A stretch of 64,000 nucleotides of DNA, taken from assembly GCF_000721175.1 (NCBI RefSeq), contig NZ_JOEZ01000030.1, positions 1 through 64,000 of the forward strand. The letters run 5' to 3'. The DNA is from Streptomyces anulatus (GTDB lineage Bacteria; Actinomycetota; Actinomycetes; Streptomycetales; Streptomycetaceae). Below the pieces are notes generated by a model. It made no database searches and was not told the origin of the DNA. It saw only the letters and a list, made by a program, of their open reading frames with translations. Positions within the stretch are counted from its first letter, which is position 1. The number at the start of each line of letters is the position of its first letter. Both the position numbers and the translations under genes were made by a program. Below are positions 54,999-63,663 of this stretch, piece by piece.

Positions 54999-56531
54999 AT
55001 GCGCGTCATGGCACAGATCGCAATGGTGATGAACCTCGACAAGTGCATCGGCTGCCACACCTGCTCGGTCACCTGCAAGCAGACGTGGACCAACCGCACG
55101 GGTGTCGAGTACGCCTGGTTCAACAACGTCGAGACCAAGCCCGGTGTCGGCTACCCGCGCCGCTACGAGGACCAGGAGCACTGGAAGGGCGGCTGGATGC
55201 TCGACAGGCGCGGGCGTCTCGTCCTGCGCTCCGGGGGGAGGGTCAAGCGGCTCCTCTCGCTGTTCTCCAACCCCGACCTGCCGTCCATCGAGGACTACTA
55301 CGAGCCGGTCACCTACGACTACGACAACCTCGTCAACGCCCCGGCGGGCAAGGACATGCCCGTGGCCCGCCCCCGTTCCGTCCTCACCGGCGAGCCCACC
55401 GCCATCACCTGGGGCGCGAACTGGGAGGACGGCCTCGGCGGGGCTCCCGAGAACGCCGGCGGCGACCCGAACCTGACCGGCGAGTGGGCGGAGAAGGTGA
55501 AGTTCGAGTTCGAGCAGACCTTCCTCTTCCACCTGCCGCGTCTGTGCGAACACTGCCTCAACCCGGCCTGTGTGTCGGCCTGTCCGTCCGGGGCCATGTA
55601 CAAGCGGGTCGAGGACGGCATCGTCCTGGTCGACCAGGACAAGTGCCGCGGGTGGCGGATGTGCGTGACGGCGTGCCCGTACAAGAAGGTGTACGTCAAC
55701 CACGTCACCGGCAAGGCCGAGAAGTGCACCTTCTGCTTCCCGCGCATCGAGGCCGGCCAGCCCACCGTCTGCTCCGAGACCTGCGTCGGACGGCTGCGCT
55801 ACCTCGGCCTGCTGCTCTACGACGCCGACCGGGTCGGCGAGGCCGCCTCCACTCCCGACGAGAAGGACCTCCTCGACGCCCAGCGCGGGGTCTTCCTCGA
55901 CCCGCGCGACCCCGACGTGATCGCGGCGGCACGGGAAGCCGGGATCCCCGAGGACTGGCTGGACGCGGCCCGCCGCTCCCCGGTGTACGACCTCGTCATG
56001 CGGTACAGGGTCGCGCTGCCGCTCCACCCGGAATACCGCACCCTGCCCATGGTCTGGTACGTACCGCCGCTCTCCCCCGTCCTGGACGCCGTCGACGCCG
56101 CGGGCGGAAACCAGGACGACCCCGACCACGTCTTCGCCGCCGTCACCCGGCTGCGCATCCCGCTGGAGTACCTGGCGGAGCTGTTCAGCGCCGGGGACGC
56201 CGACGTGGTCGCCGGAGTGCTGATGAAACTCACCGCCCTGCGCTCCTACATGCGCGAGCGCACCCTCGGCGAGGACGGCGACGAAGCCGTGCTCAAGGCG
56301 GTCGGCCTCACCGCCCAGGAGGCCACCGACCTGCACCGCCTGCTCGCCATCGCCAAGTACGAGGACCGCTACGTCGTCCCCGCCGCCCACAAGGAAGACG
56401 CCGCCGCGCTGACCGCCATGGAGGAACGCTGCCCCGTCGAATCCTCCGGCGAGCCCGCGGAGGCCGGTGGCCGACGGGTGATGCTCGGCATCCCCACCCT
56501 GCGCCGCAAGACCACCGGAGGACACGCGTGA
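54999..56531 (+). CDS. narH: Respiratory nitrate reductase beta subunit
   Basis: A 510-residue electron-transfer subunit with four iron-sulfur clusters: CIGCHTCSVTC near residue 16, CEHCLNPACVSAC, CRGWRMCVTACP and CTFCFPRIEAGQPTVCSETC. The Trp in CRGWRMC in place of a Cys marks the [3Fe-4S] cluster, as in all NarH. It connects NarI hemes to NarG. It starts one base after the narG stop. Confidence 0.96.
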   Translation: MRVMAQIAMVMNLDKCIGCHTCSVTCKQTWTNRTGVEYAWFNNVETKPGVGYPRRYEDQEHWKGGWMLDRRGRLVLRSGGRVKRLLSLFSNPDLPSIEDYYEPVTYDYDNLVNAPAGKDMPVARPRSVLTGEPTAITWGANWEDGLGGAPENAGGDPNLTGEWAEKVKFEFEQTFLFHLPRLCEHCLNPACVSACPSGAMYKRVEDGIVLVDQDKCRGWRMCVTACPYKKVYVNHVTGKAEKCTFCFPRIEAGQPTVCSETCVGRLRYLGLLLYDADRVGEAASTPDEKDLLDAQRGVFLDPRDPDVIAAAREAGIPEDWLDAARRSPVYDLVMRYRVALPLHPEYRTLPMVWYVPPLSPVLDAVDAAGGNQDDPDHVFAAVTRLRIPLEYLAELFSAGDADVVAGVLMKLTALRSYMRERTLGEDGDEAVLKAVGLTAQEATDLHRLLAIAKYEDRYVVPAAHKEDAAALTAMEERCPVESSGEPAEAGGRRVMLGIPTLRRKTTGGHA

Positions 56532-57325
56532 GCCCGCTTCCCGCAAGCGTTCCCGCCCTCGTCCGCACCCGCATCCGGGCGGCCGTTCGCCGTCCGGCCC
56601 GGCTCACGCCCCAGGAGACGGAGGAGCGCGCCCTGCTGCTGCGGCTCTGCTCGCTGCTGCTGCAGTATCCGGACGAGGAACTCACCGCCTCCGCAGCGGG
56701 GTTGGCGGCCACCATCGAGGCGCTGCCGCCCTCGCCCGCCGCCGATCACCTGGCCGGCTTCACCACCTGGCTCACGGGCCAGGAGACGGACGCCCTCGAG
56801 CGGCACTACGTCGAGACGTTCGACCTGCGCCGCAGGAGCAGCCTCTACCTCACCTACTACCTGCACGGCGACACCCGCCGCCGCGGCATGGCCCTGCTCA
56901 CCCTGAGCCAGCGCTACCGCGCCACCGGCTGGGAGATCGAAGGGGGTGAACTGCCCGACCACCTCCCGGTCGTGCTGGAGTTCGCCGCTCTGATGGGCCC
57001 GGGCGGCGGCGAAGCACCGCTGCGCCAGCACCGGCGGGGGCTGGAGCTGATCCACCGGGCGCTGGCCGACGCCGGATCGCCGTACCAACACGTCATGAGC
57101 GCGCTGCTCACCCTGCTGCCGCCGCCCACCGACGCGGACCGCGCGGCCGTGGCCCAGCTCGTCGCCGAGGGACCGCCGGACGAGGAAGTCGGCCTCGATC
57201 CCTACGGGAATTACGGGGAGGGGGAGTTCGCCCCTCCGGGCACCTTCGTGCCGCCGATGGCCGCTCCGCCGACCCGTGTGCCGCCCGCCGATCCGACCAC
57301 CACCCGCATGGAAGGCACCCGATGA
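56528..57325 (+). CDS. narJ: Nitrate reductase molybdenum cofactor assembly chaperone
   Basis: A 265-residue TorD/NarJ-type chaperone that holds apo-NarGH during cofactor insertion. YVETFDLRRRSSLYLTYYLH is the NarJ signature, followed by LPDHLPVVLEFAAL. The C-terminal 50 residues are proline-rich (PPGTFVPPMAAPPTRVPPAD). The GTG start overlaps the narH stop by 4 bases. Confidence 0.94.
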   Translation: MSPLPASVPALVRTRIRAAVRRPARLTPQETEERALLLRLCSLLLQYPDEELTASAAGLAATIEALPPSPAADHLAGFTTWLTGQETDALERHYVETFDLRRRSSLYLTYYLHGDTRRRGMALLTLSQRYRATGWEIEGGELPDHLPVVLEFAALMGPGGGEAPLRQHRRGLELIHRALADAGSPYQHVMSALLTLLPPPTDADRAAVAQLVAEGPPDEEVGLDPYGNYGEGEFAPPGTFVPPMAAPPTRVPPADPTTTRMEGTR

Positions 57326-58089
57326 ACGCCGTATCCCTCTCCCCGTCGGCCGCAGGTGCGGTGAGCGGCACCGACCTCCTGCTGTGGGTCGCCGTCCCCT
57401 ACGTCTGCCTCGCGGTGTTCGTCGTCGGGCACGTCTGGCGCTACCGCCAGGACCAGTTCGGGTGGACCACCCACACCAGCCAGCTCCTCGAACACCGCTG
57501 GCTGCGCTGGGGCAGCCCGCTGTTCCACCTCGGTGCCTTCATGGTGATCGCCGGCCATGTCGTGGGACTCGCCATTCCCGACTCGTGGACCGAGGCCGTC
57601 GGCATCTCCGAGCACGCCTACCACACCACCGCCGTCTGGGCGGGCTCGGTGGCGGGCGTCGCCATGGTCGCCGGGCTCGGCATGCTGTGCGCCCGCCGGC
57701 TGCTCAACCGCACGGTCCGCCTCGGCACCGACCGCAGCGACAAGCTCCTCTTCCCCCTGCTGTCGGCGACCGTCGTGCTCGGCATCACCGCGACCGCCGC
57801 CCACAACGTCTTCGGCGCCGGCTACGACTACCGCTCCACCGTCTCCGTCTGGTTCCGCGGCCTGTTCGTCCTCCAGCCGCAGCCCGAGGCGATCGTCGGG
57901 GCGCCGCTGCTGTTCCAACTGCACGCCCTGACCGCCTTCCTCCTCTTCGCCGCCTGGCCGTTCACCCGGCTGGTGCACGTGTGGAGCGCCCCGATCGGGT
58001 ACCTCGCCCGGCCCTATCTCGTCTACCGCAGGCGGGCCGCACCGGCAGCGGCCCCGGGCCGGCGGCGGTCGGCCTCCGGCTCCCGGTGA
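57322..58089 (+). CDS. narI: Respiratory nitrate reductase gamma subunit (cytochrome b)
   Basis: A 255-residue diheme cytochrome b with five transmembrane helices that oxidises quinol. Heme-ligand His residues lie in FHLGAFMVIAGHVVGL and FQLHALTAFLLFAAWPFTRLVHVW. The ATG overlaps the narJ stop as ATGA. The C-terminus overlaps the VKOR gene start as GTGA. Confidence 0.94.
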   Translation: MNAVSLSPSAAGAVSGTDLLLWVAVPYVCLAVFVVGHVWRYRQDQFGWTTHTSQLLEHRWLRWGSPLFHLGAFMVIAGHVVGLAIPDSWTEAVGISEHAYHTTAVWAGSVAGVAMVAGLGMLCARRLLNRTVRLGTDRSDKLLFPLLSATVVLGITATAAHNVFGAGYDYRSTVSVWFRGLFVLQPQPEAIVGAPLLFQLHALTAFLLFAAWPFTRLVHVWSAPIGYLARPYLVYRRRAAPAAAPGRRRSASGSR

Positions 58090-58730
58090 GCGGCGTGGAG
58101 CACGGGCCCGCGCTCGCCCCGGACGCCGCGACCGGCCGGCGCACAGGCTCGATCGGAGCGAGCCGCCGAACGGGCCTGATCATGCTCCTGACCGGGATCG
58201 TCGGCTGGCTCGCTTCCTTCCAGCTCACCGTGGACGACTGGCACCTCCTCAAGGACCCGTCCTACCGGCCGCCCTGCAACATCAGCCCGGTCGTGAGCTG
58301 CGGCAGTGTCATGTCCAGCCCGCAGGGCAGCCTGTTCGGCTTCCCCAACATGCTGCTCGGACTGGGTGCCTTCGCCGCCGTGGCCGCCCTCGGCGTGGCC
58401 GTGCTCTCCGGGGCGCGCCTGCACCGGCGGCTCTGGCTCTCACTGAACGCCGGGGCGCTGGTGGCGGTGGTGTTCGTCCACTGGCTGATCTGGCAGTCGC
58501 TCTACGAGCTGAACAAGCTGTGCCCGTACTGCGCCGCGGTCTGGGTCGTGAGCATCGCCCTGTTCTGGTACCTGACCCTGCACTGCGTGGAGTGGGGCAT
58601 CGTCCCCGTGCCCCGTGGTGTGTCGGCGGTCGTGCGGGACACGCACTGGATGCTCCTCGGCGCCTGGTACGCGGCCATCGCGCTGCTGGTCCTCACGCGT
58701 TTCTGGCCCTACTGGCGTGGCCTGTTGTGA
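58086..58730 (+). CDS. Vitamin K epoxide reductase (VKOR) family thiol oxidase
   Basis: A 214-residue VKOR-type membrane protein. Active-site CPYC is in ELNKLCPYCAAVW and the loop cysteines include SPVVSCGSVM. Helices are near GLIMLLTGIVGWLASF, MLLGLGAFAAVAALGV, VVFVHWLIWQSL and AWYAAIALLVLTRF. In bacteria VKOR uses quinone to drive disulfide formation outside the membrane (DsbB role). GTG 58086 overlaps the narI stop by 4 bases, an unusual addition to a nar operon. Confidence 0.86.
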   Translation: MSGVEHGPALAPDAATGRRTGSIGASRRTGLIMLLTGIVGWLASFQLTVDDWHLLKDPSYRPPCNISPVVSCGSVMSSPQGSLFGFPNMLLGLGAFAAVAALGVAVLSGARLHRRLWLSLNAGALVAVVFVHWLIWQSLYELNKLCPYCAAVWVVSIALFWYLTLHCVEWGIVPVPRGVSAVVRDTHWMLLGAWYAAIALLVLTRFWPYWRGLL

Positions 58731-58995
58731 CCGGCCGCGCAGCCACGGACCGCGCCATCCGGAGCTCCACTCGGACCAGGACCCCGCGTCGTCCGCAGTC
58801 GGCGTGTTCTGCCGGGGGGCGTGGATGCCTCGCGTCGGCAGCAGCCGCTGTTCCGGTTCCTGAGGGCCACGGATTCTCGTGAGGTGGGCCCGCGGGGTGC
58901 GGAGCGACCATCGCGGTGATGTGCTGTGTGCACCGATCCGCTCACCGGGTACCTGGCGGGTGGAGGCCGCGTTTCGGTCTGAGTGAGGAGGAGGC

Positions 58996-59988
58996 GTGGC
59001 ATTGCGACATGTCGATGAGGAGATGGTGGTCACCTTGGTGGCCGGGGCCACGGCGGCGCCCTCCATGCACAACGCGCAGCCGTGGCGCTTCCGCTTCCTG
59101 ACCGGCGAGCGTCTCCTGCTGCTGTACGCCGATGACGAGCGGGCCATGCCGCGCTCCGATCCCGGCAACCGGGCGCTGCACATCGGCTGTGGGGCTGCGC
59201 TGTTCAATCTGCGTGTCGCCGCCGCGCACGCGGGCCTCGCCCCGGACGTCCGGTTGCTGCCCGAGCCGCAGGACCCGCTGCTGCTCGCCGCCGTCCATCT
59301 GGCCGAGCAGGCCGGGCGCGAGCGGGACGATGCCCTGGCGCGGCTGCACGCGGGGATCCGGCAGAGGCACACCAGCCGGCACCCCTTCGCGGAGACGGAC
59401 ATTCCCGAAGATGTGCGGACCATGCTGCGGGACGCCGCCGCGCGCGAGTCCGCCGCCCTGCACTTCCCCGGCCCCTGGCATGCCGAGACGGTGCTCGACC
59501 TGGTCAGCGACGCGGAGAGCCGGGACGCCATGGACCCCGGCGCCCGCGAGGACCTCATCCGCTGGACCCGGCTCGGGCCGGAAGCGGACACGGCCGTCGA
59601 CGGAGTCCCCGAGTACGCCTTCGGGCCACGCAAACGGGACGGCAGAGCCCCCGTACGGGACTTCGCCGGACGTCGGCCGGTGGCCGACCGTGGCAGCACC
59701 ACCTTCGAGTTCACCCCGCACCTGGCCTTGCTGAGCACCTCCGGGGACGGCCCTGAGGACTGGCTGCACGCAGGGCAGGCACTGGAACGGGTGCTGCTGG
59801 AGGCCACCCTGGCCGAGCTGGTGACCTCTCCGACCTCCCACGCGCTGGAGACCGCAGAGCTGCGGCTGCTGGTCCGCGACCCGGGATCGGGCGTGGGGCA
59901 GGTGCAGATGGTGCTGCGTATCGGCTACGGCCCGAGAGGCCCGGCCACCCCCCGCCGCCCGGTGAAGGACGTTCTGCACATCATGTGA
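58996..59988 (+). CDS. Acg-family FMN-binding nitroreductase
   Basis: A 330-residue nitroreductase-fold protein of the Acg group (M. tuberculosis Rv2032, DosR-regulated). AAPSMHNAQPWRFRFL near residue 20 and RQRHTSRHPF near residue 118 are family features. Acg proteins have a shielded FMN and may sequester it under hypoxia. GTG at 58996 follows GAGGAGGAGG. No convincing DosR-like box was found in the 265 bp upstream. Confidence 0.87.
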   Translation: MALRHVDEEMVVTLVAGATAAPSMHNAQPWRFRFLTGERLLLLYADDERAMPRSDPGNRALHIGCGAALFNLRVAAAHAGLAPDVRLLPEPQDPLLLAAVHLAEQAGRERDDALARLHAGIRQRHTSRHPFAETDIPEDVRTMLRDAAARESAALHFPGPWHAETVLDLVSDAESRDAMDPGAREDLIRWTRLGPEADTAVDGVPEYAFGPRKRDGRAPVRDFAGRRPVADRGSTTFEFTPHLALLSTSGDGPEDWLHAGQALERVLLEATLAELVTSPTSHALETAELRLLVRDPGSGVGQVQMVLRIGYGPRGPATPRRPVKDVLHIM

Positions 59989-60155
59989 CCGGGCCGCGCC
60001 GACGTGTGAAGTCTCTCGCGCGTCAGGCGCCGGCGGCGGCCGCCACGGCGAACCGGGCGCGCCCGCACGGCCCGTTCCGGCCGAGGAGCGGGTAGCGCCT
60101 CAGCGGTCGCGCGGCCCCGGCCGGCGGGTCCGTTCTCGGGCGCCCGGATGCACCC

Positions 60156-60191
60156 GAGCCGGTCGGCCCCGCGGAGAAGGCCGATCGGCCC
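60156..60191. promoter_or_regulatory. Tandem DosR-box-like sites upstream of the flavohemoglobin gene
   Basis: GAGCC-GGTC-GGCCC (60156-60169) and AGGCC-GATC-GGCCC (60178-60191), each one mismatch, are 22 bp apart and 72-108 bp upstream of the start at 60264. No gene lies in 59989-60263. Confidence 0.52.
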
Positions 60192-60263
60192 ATCTGGTCC
60201 GGTACCCGGACCGCCAGGATGGTGAGCACAGTTCCCCTGCACACCACCTTGTCGAGGAGACCC

Positions 60264-61469
60264 ATGCTTTCGCCCGATTCGGCCGCCGTCGTCCGCGCAA
60301 CCCTGCCCGCCGTCGGCGGAGCCCTGGACGAGATCACGACCCGGTTCTACGGCACCATGTTCGCCGAGCAGCCCGAACTGCTGGACGGGCTGTTCAACCG
60401 TGGCAACCAGGCCAGCGGTGGTCAGCGCCGTGCTCTCGCCGGTTCCATCGCCGCCTTCGCTCAGGCGCTGCTCGCCGATCCCGAGGCGAGGCCGGATGCG
60501 CTGCTGTCCCGGATAGCCCACAAGCATGCCGCGCTCGGTGTGACCGAGGACCAGTACACGATCGTCCACAAGTACCTCTTCCGTGCCATCGCGGAGGTGC
60601 TCGGCGAAGCGGTCACGCCGCAGGTGGCCGCCGCCTGGGACGAGGTGTACTGGCTCATGGCCGGCGCCCTGATCGCCCAGGAGGCCCGTCTCTATCAGGA
60701 GGCGCAGGTCGACCCCCGTCACCCGTGGCGGCAGTGGACGGTGGTGGAACGGCGCGAGGAGACCCCCGACGTGGTGTCCTTCCTGCTGCGCCCGGCCGAC
60801 GAGGATCCCGTGCCGCCCGCCCGCGCCGGCCAGTACGTCAGCGTCAGGGTGCAGATGCCCGACGGCATACACCAGGTGCGCCAGTACAGCCTGTCGGGCG
60901 CCCCCGGCGACCAGCTGCGCCGTGTCACCGTGAAACGGGTGGCGAGCCTGTCCGACGCACCCGAGGGCGAGGTGTCCAACCAGTTGCACCGCACCGTCGG
61001 GGCCGGTGACGAACTCACCCTGTCCGCTCCGTTCGGCGATGTGGTCCTCGACGAGGCCGACAGCTCTCTGCTGCTGATCTCGGCCGGCATCGGCTGCACC
61101 CCGATGGTCGGCATGCTCGAACACCTCGTGGCGACCGGAGCCACCCGCCCGGTCACGGTGCTGCACGCCGACCGTTCTCCGGCAGACCATGCCCTGCTCT
61201 CCGACACCCACCGCCTGGTCGGCCGCCTGCCCGCCGCCCGGGCAGAGTTCTGGTACGAGCAGAACGCTGCCGCCGAGCCCGGCGCCCACTCCGGTCTGAT
61301 GGACCTCAAGGGGCTCGACCTGTCCGCCGACGCAGATGTCTACCTCTGCGGCACACTGCCCTTCATGCGGGCCGTCAGGGCACAGCTGCTCCAGTCGGGT
61401 GTCCCGGCGCGCCACATCCGCTACGAGGTCTTCGGCCCCGACCTGTGGCTGGCCCACACGGAAGGCTGA
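60264..61469 (+). CDS. hmp: Flavohemoglobin (NO dioxygenase)
   Basis: A 401-residue flavohemoprotein: globin domain (about 1-140), FAD domain (about 150-255) and NAD domain (about 265-395). The proximal heme His is in IAHKHAALGVTEDQY; RQYSLSGAP binds FAD and SAGIGCTPMVGML binds NAD. It oxidises NO to nitrate using O2. It would detoxify NO made by the NirK-like enzyme. ATG 60264 follows GAGGAGACCC. Confidence 0.94.
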   Translation: MLSPDSAAVVRATLPAVGGALDEITTRFYGTMFAEQPELLDGLFNRGNQASGGQRRALAGSIAAFAQALLADPEARPDALLSRIAHKHAALGVTEDQYTIVHKYLFRAIAEVLGEAVTPQVAAAWDEVYWLMAGALIAQEARLYQEAQVDPRHPWRQWTVVERREETPDVVSFLLRPADEDPVPPARAGQYVSVRVQMPDGIHQVRQYSLSGAPGDQLRRVTVKRVASLSDAPEGEVSNQLHRTVGAGDELTLSAPFGDVVLDEADSSLLLISAGIGCTPMVGMLEHLVATGATRPVTVLHADRSPADHALLSDTHRLVGRLPAARAEFWYEQNAAAEPGAHSGLMDLKGLDLSADADVYLCGTLPFMRAVRAQLLQSGVPARHIRYEVFGPDLWLAHTEG

Positions 61470-61852
61470 GCTCAGGCGGTGCGGCGGACGTAGGGCCGGC
61501 GACCTGGTCTGCGGCGGAGGCTGGGCGGGCCGCCCTGACGGCGGTGAGGAGCGAGCCCGTCGCCGCCGACCACCGGTAGCTGCCTGACGAGCGGCCTGCG
61601 GAGGTCCACGCGGCCCGGAAGATCGTCCCGTCGGCGCGCGAGCGGTGTATGTACGAGGCTTCTCATGGGCGCGCCTTCGGTCCGCACTCGGCCTTGCTCC
61701 GGGTTGTGCTCGTCGGTCCCGCCCTGCCCCTGGTCAGGCGGACCACGGTTTGGGGCCGTCCGGCGGGTGGGGAGGGGCCGCCCAACCCTCCCGTGAGCGG
61801 GCGTGGTGCCGCAGGGTGGGTGACACGCGAGAGCTTGTGAAGGAGAGTCGCC
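61470..61852. other. 383-bp region without a firm gene, possible degenerate boxes
   Basis: GGGCC-GTCC-GGCGG (61753) and GGGCC-GCCC-AACCC (61775) are two-mismatch versions of the repeated palindrome, 22 bp apart, ahead of the second nitroreductase. A minus-strand open frame starting near 61666 shows no recognisable family. Confidence 0.4.
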
Positions 61853-62872
61853 ATGAGGACCCGGGAAGTCGATGCCACAGCCGTCCAGACCCTGCTGGCC
61901 GCGGCGGTCGCCGCGCCGTCGATCCACAACACGCAGCCCTGGCGGTTCGGCCTGGACGCGGACAACGGGTCGGTCGAGGTCCGTGCCGCCGCCGGGCGGC
62001 GGCTACCGATGACCGATCCCGACCTGCGTGCCCGCCACCTCTCCGTGGGCGCGGCCGTCTTCAATCTCCGGGTGGCCGCGGCGCACCTGGGCTGGGAGCC
62101 CGTCGTCCGGCTGCTGCCCGACGCAGACGATCCCGAGCTGCTGGCCATCGTGCACCTGGCCGGGGCCGGCGAGGACGGGCCCCCGTCCTTGCGGCCGCTG
62201 TACGAGGCCGTCGAACGGCGTCACAGCAGCCGGATGCCCTTCACCGGCCGCCCCGTGCCCGAGGCGATCGTGACGGAGATGATCGCCGCGGCGCGCACGC
62301 AGGGCGCGCGCCTTGAGGTCCCCGACATCGTAGGGACCAGGCGTCTGCTGCGGTTGACCCGGACGGGCGAGGTCCGCAACGCTTCCCACCCCGGCCGCAC
62401 GGCGGAGGCGCACGGCTGCCTCACCGCCCCGGGACTCGACTCCGGGTACGGCGTCCCCGTCACCGCGGTGGGAGCCCTGGACGCGTCCGGCCGGATACCG
62501 ATGCGGGACTTCACCGGTCGGCTGCCCGTGCCGCGTCTTCCCGCCCTGCACTTCGAACGCCACGCGCAGGTGGCACTGTTGTGGACGGCGCGGGACCGGC
62601 GTGAGGACTGGCTGCGGGCGGGCCAGGCGCTGCAACACGTGCTGCTCACGGCGACCTCGTACGGGGTACGCACCTCGATACTGCACCAGGCGATGGAATG
62701 GACGGATCTGCGGGCGGCGGTGAGCGGTTCGCAGCAGCGGTGCCCGCAGCTGCTGATCCGGTTCGGATACGGCCCCGAGGGCGGCCGCACCCCGCGCGCG
62801 GCCGCGTACGCCGCGTCGTCCCCAACGCCCGGGCCGGCGGTTTCCGGTGGGAGGACCGCCCTACCCGGTTGA
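61853..62872 (+). CDS. Acg-family FMN-binding nitroreductase, second copy
   Basis: A 339-residue paralogue of the protein at 58996, sharing AAPSIHNTQPWRFGL near residue 20, RRHSSRMPF near residue 121 and the EDWLRAGQALQHVLL region. The C-terminal 30 residues are disordered-looking. ATG 61853 follows AAGGAGAGTC. The two paralogues flank the flavohemoglobin. Confidence 0.87.
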   Translation: MRTREVDATAVQTLLAAAVAAPSIHNTQPWRFGLDADNGSVEVRAAAGRRLPMTDPDLRARHLSVGAAVFNLRVAAAHLGWEPVVRLLPDADDPELLAIVHLAGAGEDGPPSLRPLYEAVERRHSSRMPFTGRPVPEAIVTEMIAAARTQGARLEVPDIVGTRRLLRLTRTGEVRNASHPGRTAEAHGCLTAPGLDSGYGVPVTAVGALDASGRIPMRDFTGRLPVPRLPALHFERHAQVALLWTARDRREDWLRAGQALQHVLLTATSYGVRTSILHQAMEWTDLRAAVSGSQQRCPQLLIRFGYGPEGGRTPRAAAYAASSPTPGPAVSGGRTALPG

Positions 62873-62931
62873 CCGTGTCCGGTCGGCACTGCCGACCGGA
62901 GAGGCATTCGGAAACGCCCGCGGCGTCCGCC

Positions 62932-63354
62932 TCATCCGGTGGTGCGGGTGCCCGTGATCCTGCGACCCGTGACCAACTCGGACTCGATGCGCACAAAGAC
63001 CCCGTCACGTACGGGCATCCAGGAATGCGGGCCGGACTGCGAGAGCCGTTCGTGCTCGGCGGGCTCGGTCACCACGCCGGCCCGGCCGGTGACGACCACG
63101 CTCCAGCCCGACCGGGTCGCCGCGCTGAACTCGTCCGCCTCGAAAGCGACCACGGCACCATCAATGGCGTGCACGAGGTCGGAGACCGCAGAGGTGTACA
63201 GCAGAACGGAGTCGTCCTCGTCCAGGAAGAAGTTGACCGGGAGGACCGCGGGCAGTGCCTGCCGGGTGTACACGACCCGGCCGAGCGGCACTTTGGCCAG
63301 CAGACGAATGCATTCCAGCCGGTCGAGAATGCGAATGGCGTCGTTCTCGAGCAT
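62932..63354 (-). CDS. Pyridoxamine 5'-phosphate oxidase-like FMN split-barrel protein, second copy
   Basis: A 140-residue paralogue of the protein at 36064. Both share QALPAVLPVN or DALPAVLPVN, DGAVVAFEADEF, SGWSVVVTG and VFVRIE...LVTGR. It faces away from the NarK-type gene. ATG 63354 follows GGAGGATGG. An exact DosR-like box begins 37 bp upstream. Confidence 0.85.
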   Translation of the reverse strand: MLENDAIRILDRLECIRLLAKVPLGRVVYTRQALPAVLPVNFFLDEDDSVLLYTSAVSDLVHAIDGAVVAFEADEFSAATRSGWSVVVTGRAGVVTEPAEHERLSQSGPHSWMPVRDGVFVRIESELVTGRRITGTRTTG

Positions 63355-63390
63355 CCCACCATCCTCCGTGTCGCGGCGTTACGCCGGGTA

Positions 63391-63404
63391 GGGCCGGTCG
63401 GCCC
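63391..63404. promoter_or_regulatory. DosR-box-like palindrome, exact consensus
   Basis: GGGCC-GGTC-GGCCC, flanked by TA and TA, lies 37 bp upstream of the FMN-barrel gene at 63354 in the divergent region with the NarK-type gene. Confidence 0.6.
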
Positions 63405-63527
63405 TATCTGCGGATCCCGGCAGCAGACGGGCCGCAGCCGCCGCTCGGACCGATTCGTGTGAGCGATCCGGGGCACGGATTCGAAAGGGCCGGCCGGATT
63501 CGATGGAGGACCGTCAGCCTCGCGGCA

Positions 63528-63541
63528 GGGCCCCTTGGCCC
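63528..63541. promoter_or_regulatory. DosR-box-like palindrome upstream of the NarK-type gene
   Basis: GGGCC-CCTT-GGCCC (exact) lies 122 bp upstream of the start at 63664. A half-matching copy (GGACC-GTCA-GCCTC) starts exactly 20 bp before it at 63508. Confidence 0.55.
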
Positions 63542-63663
63542 ATGCCGCCCCGGCGTCCCGAGGGCGACAGTGGCTGAGCAGTCGCCGATCCGCGGGCAGA
63601 AGGCCTGCGGATCATCTGCTACTCCATGTAGCGGAACCAGATAAAAGGGAAGAGGCGGACAGC

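Noticed and set aside
61472..61927. Minus-strand open frame between hmp and the second nitroreductase
   Set aside because: It overlaps the real nitroreductase start, has no clear ribosome site or family resemblance, and is Arg/Pro-rich as random GC-rich frames are.
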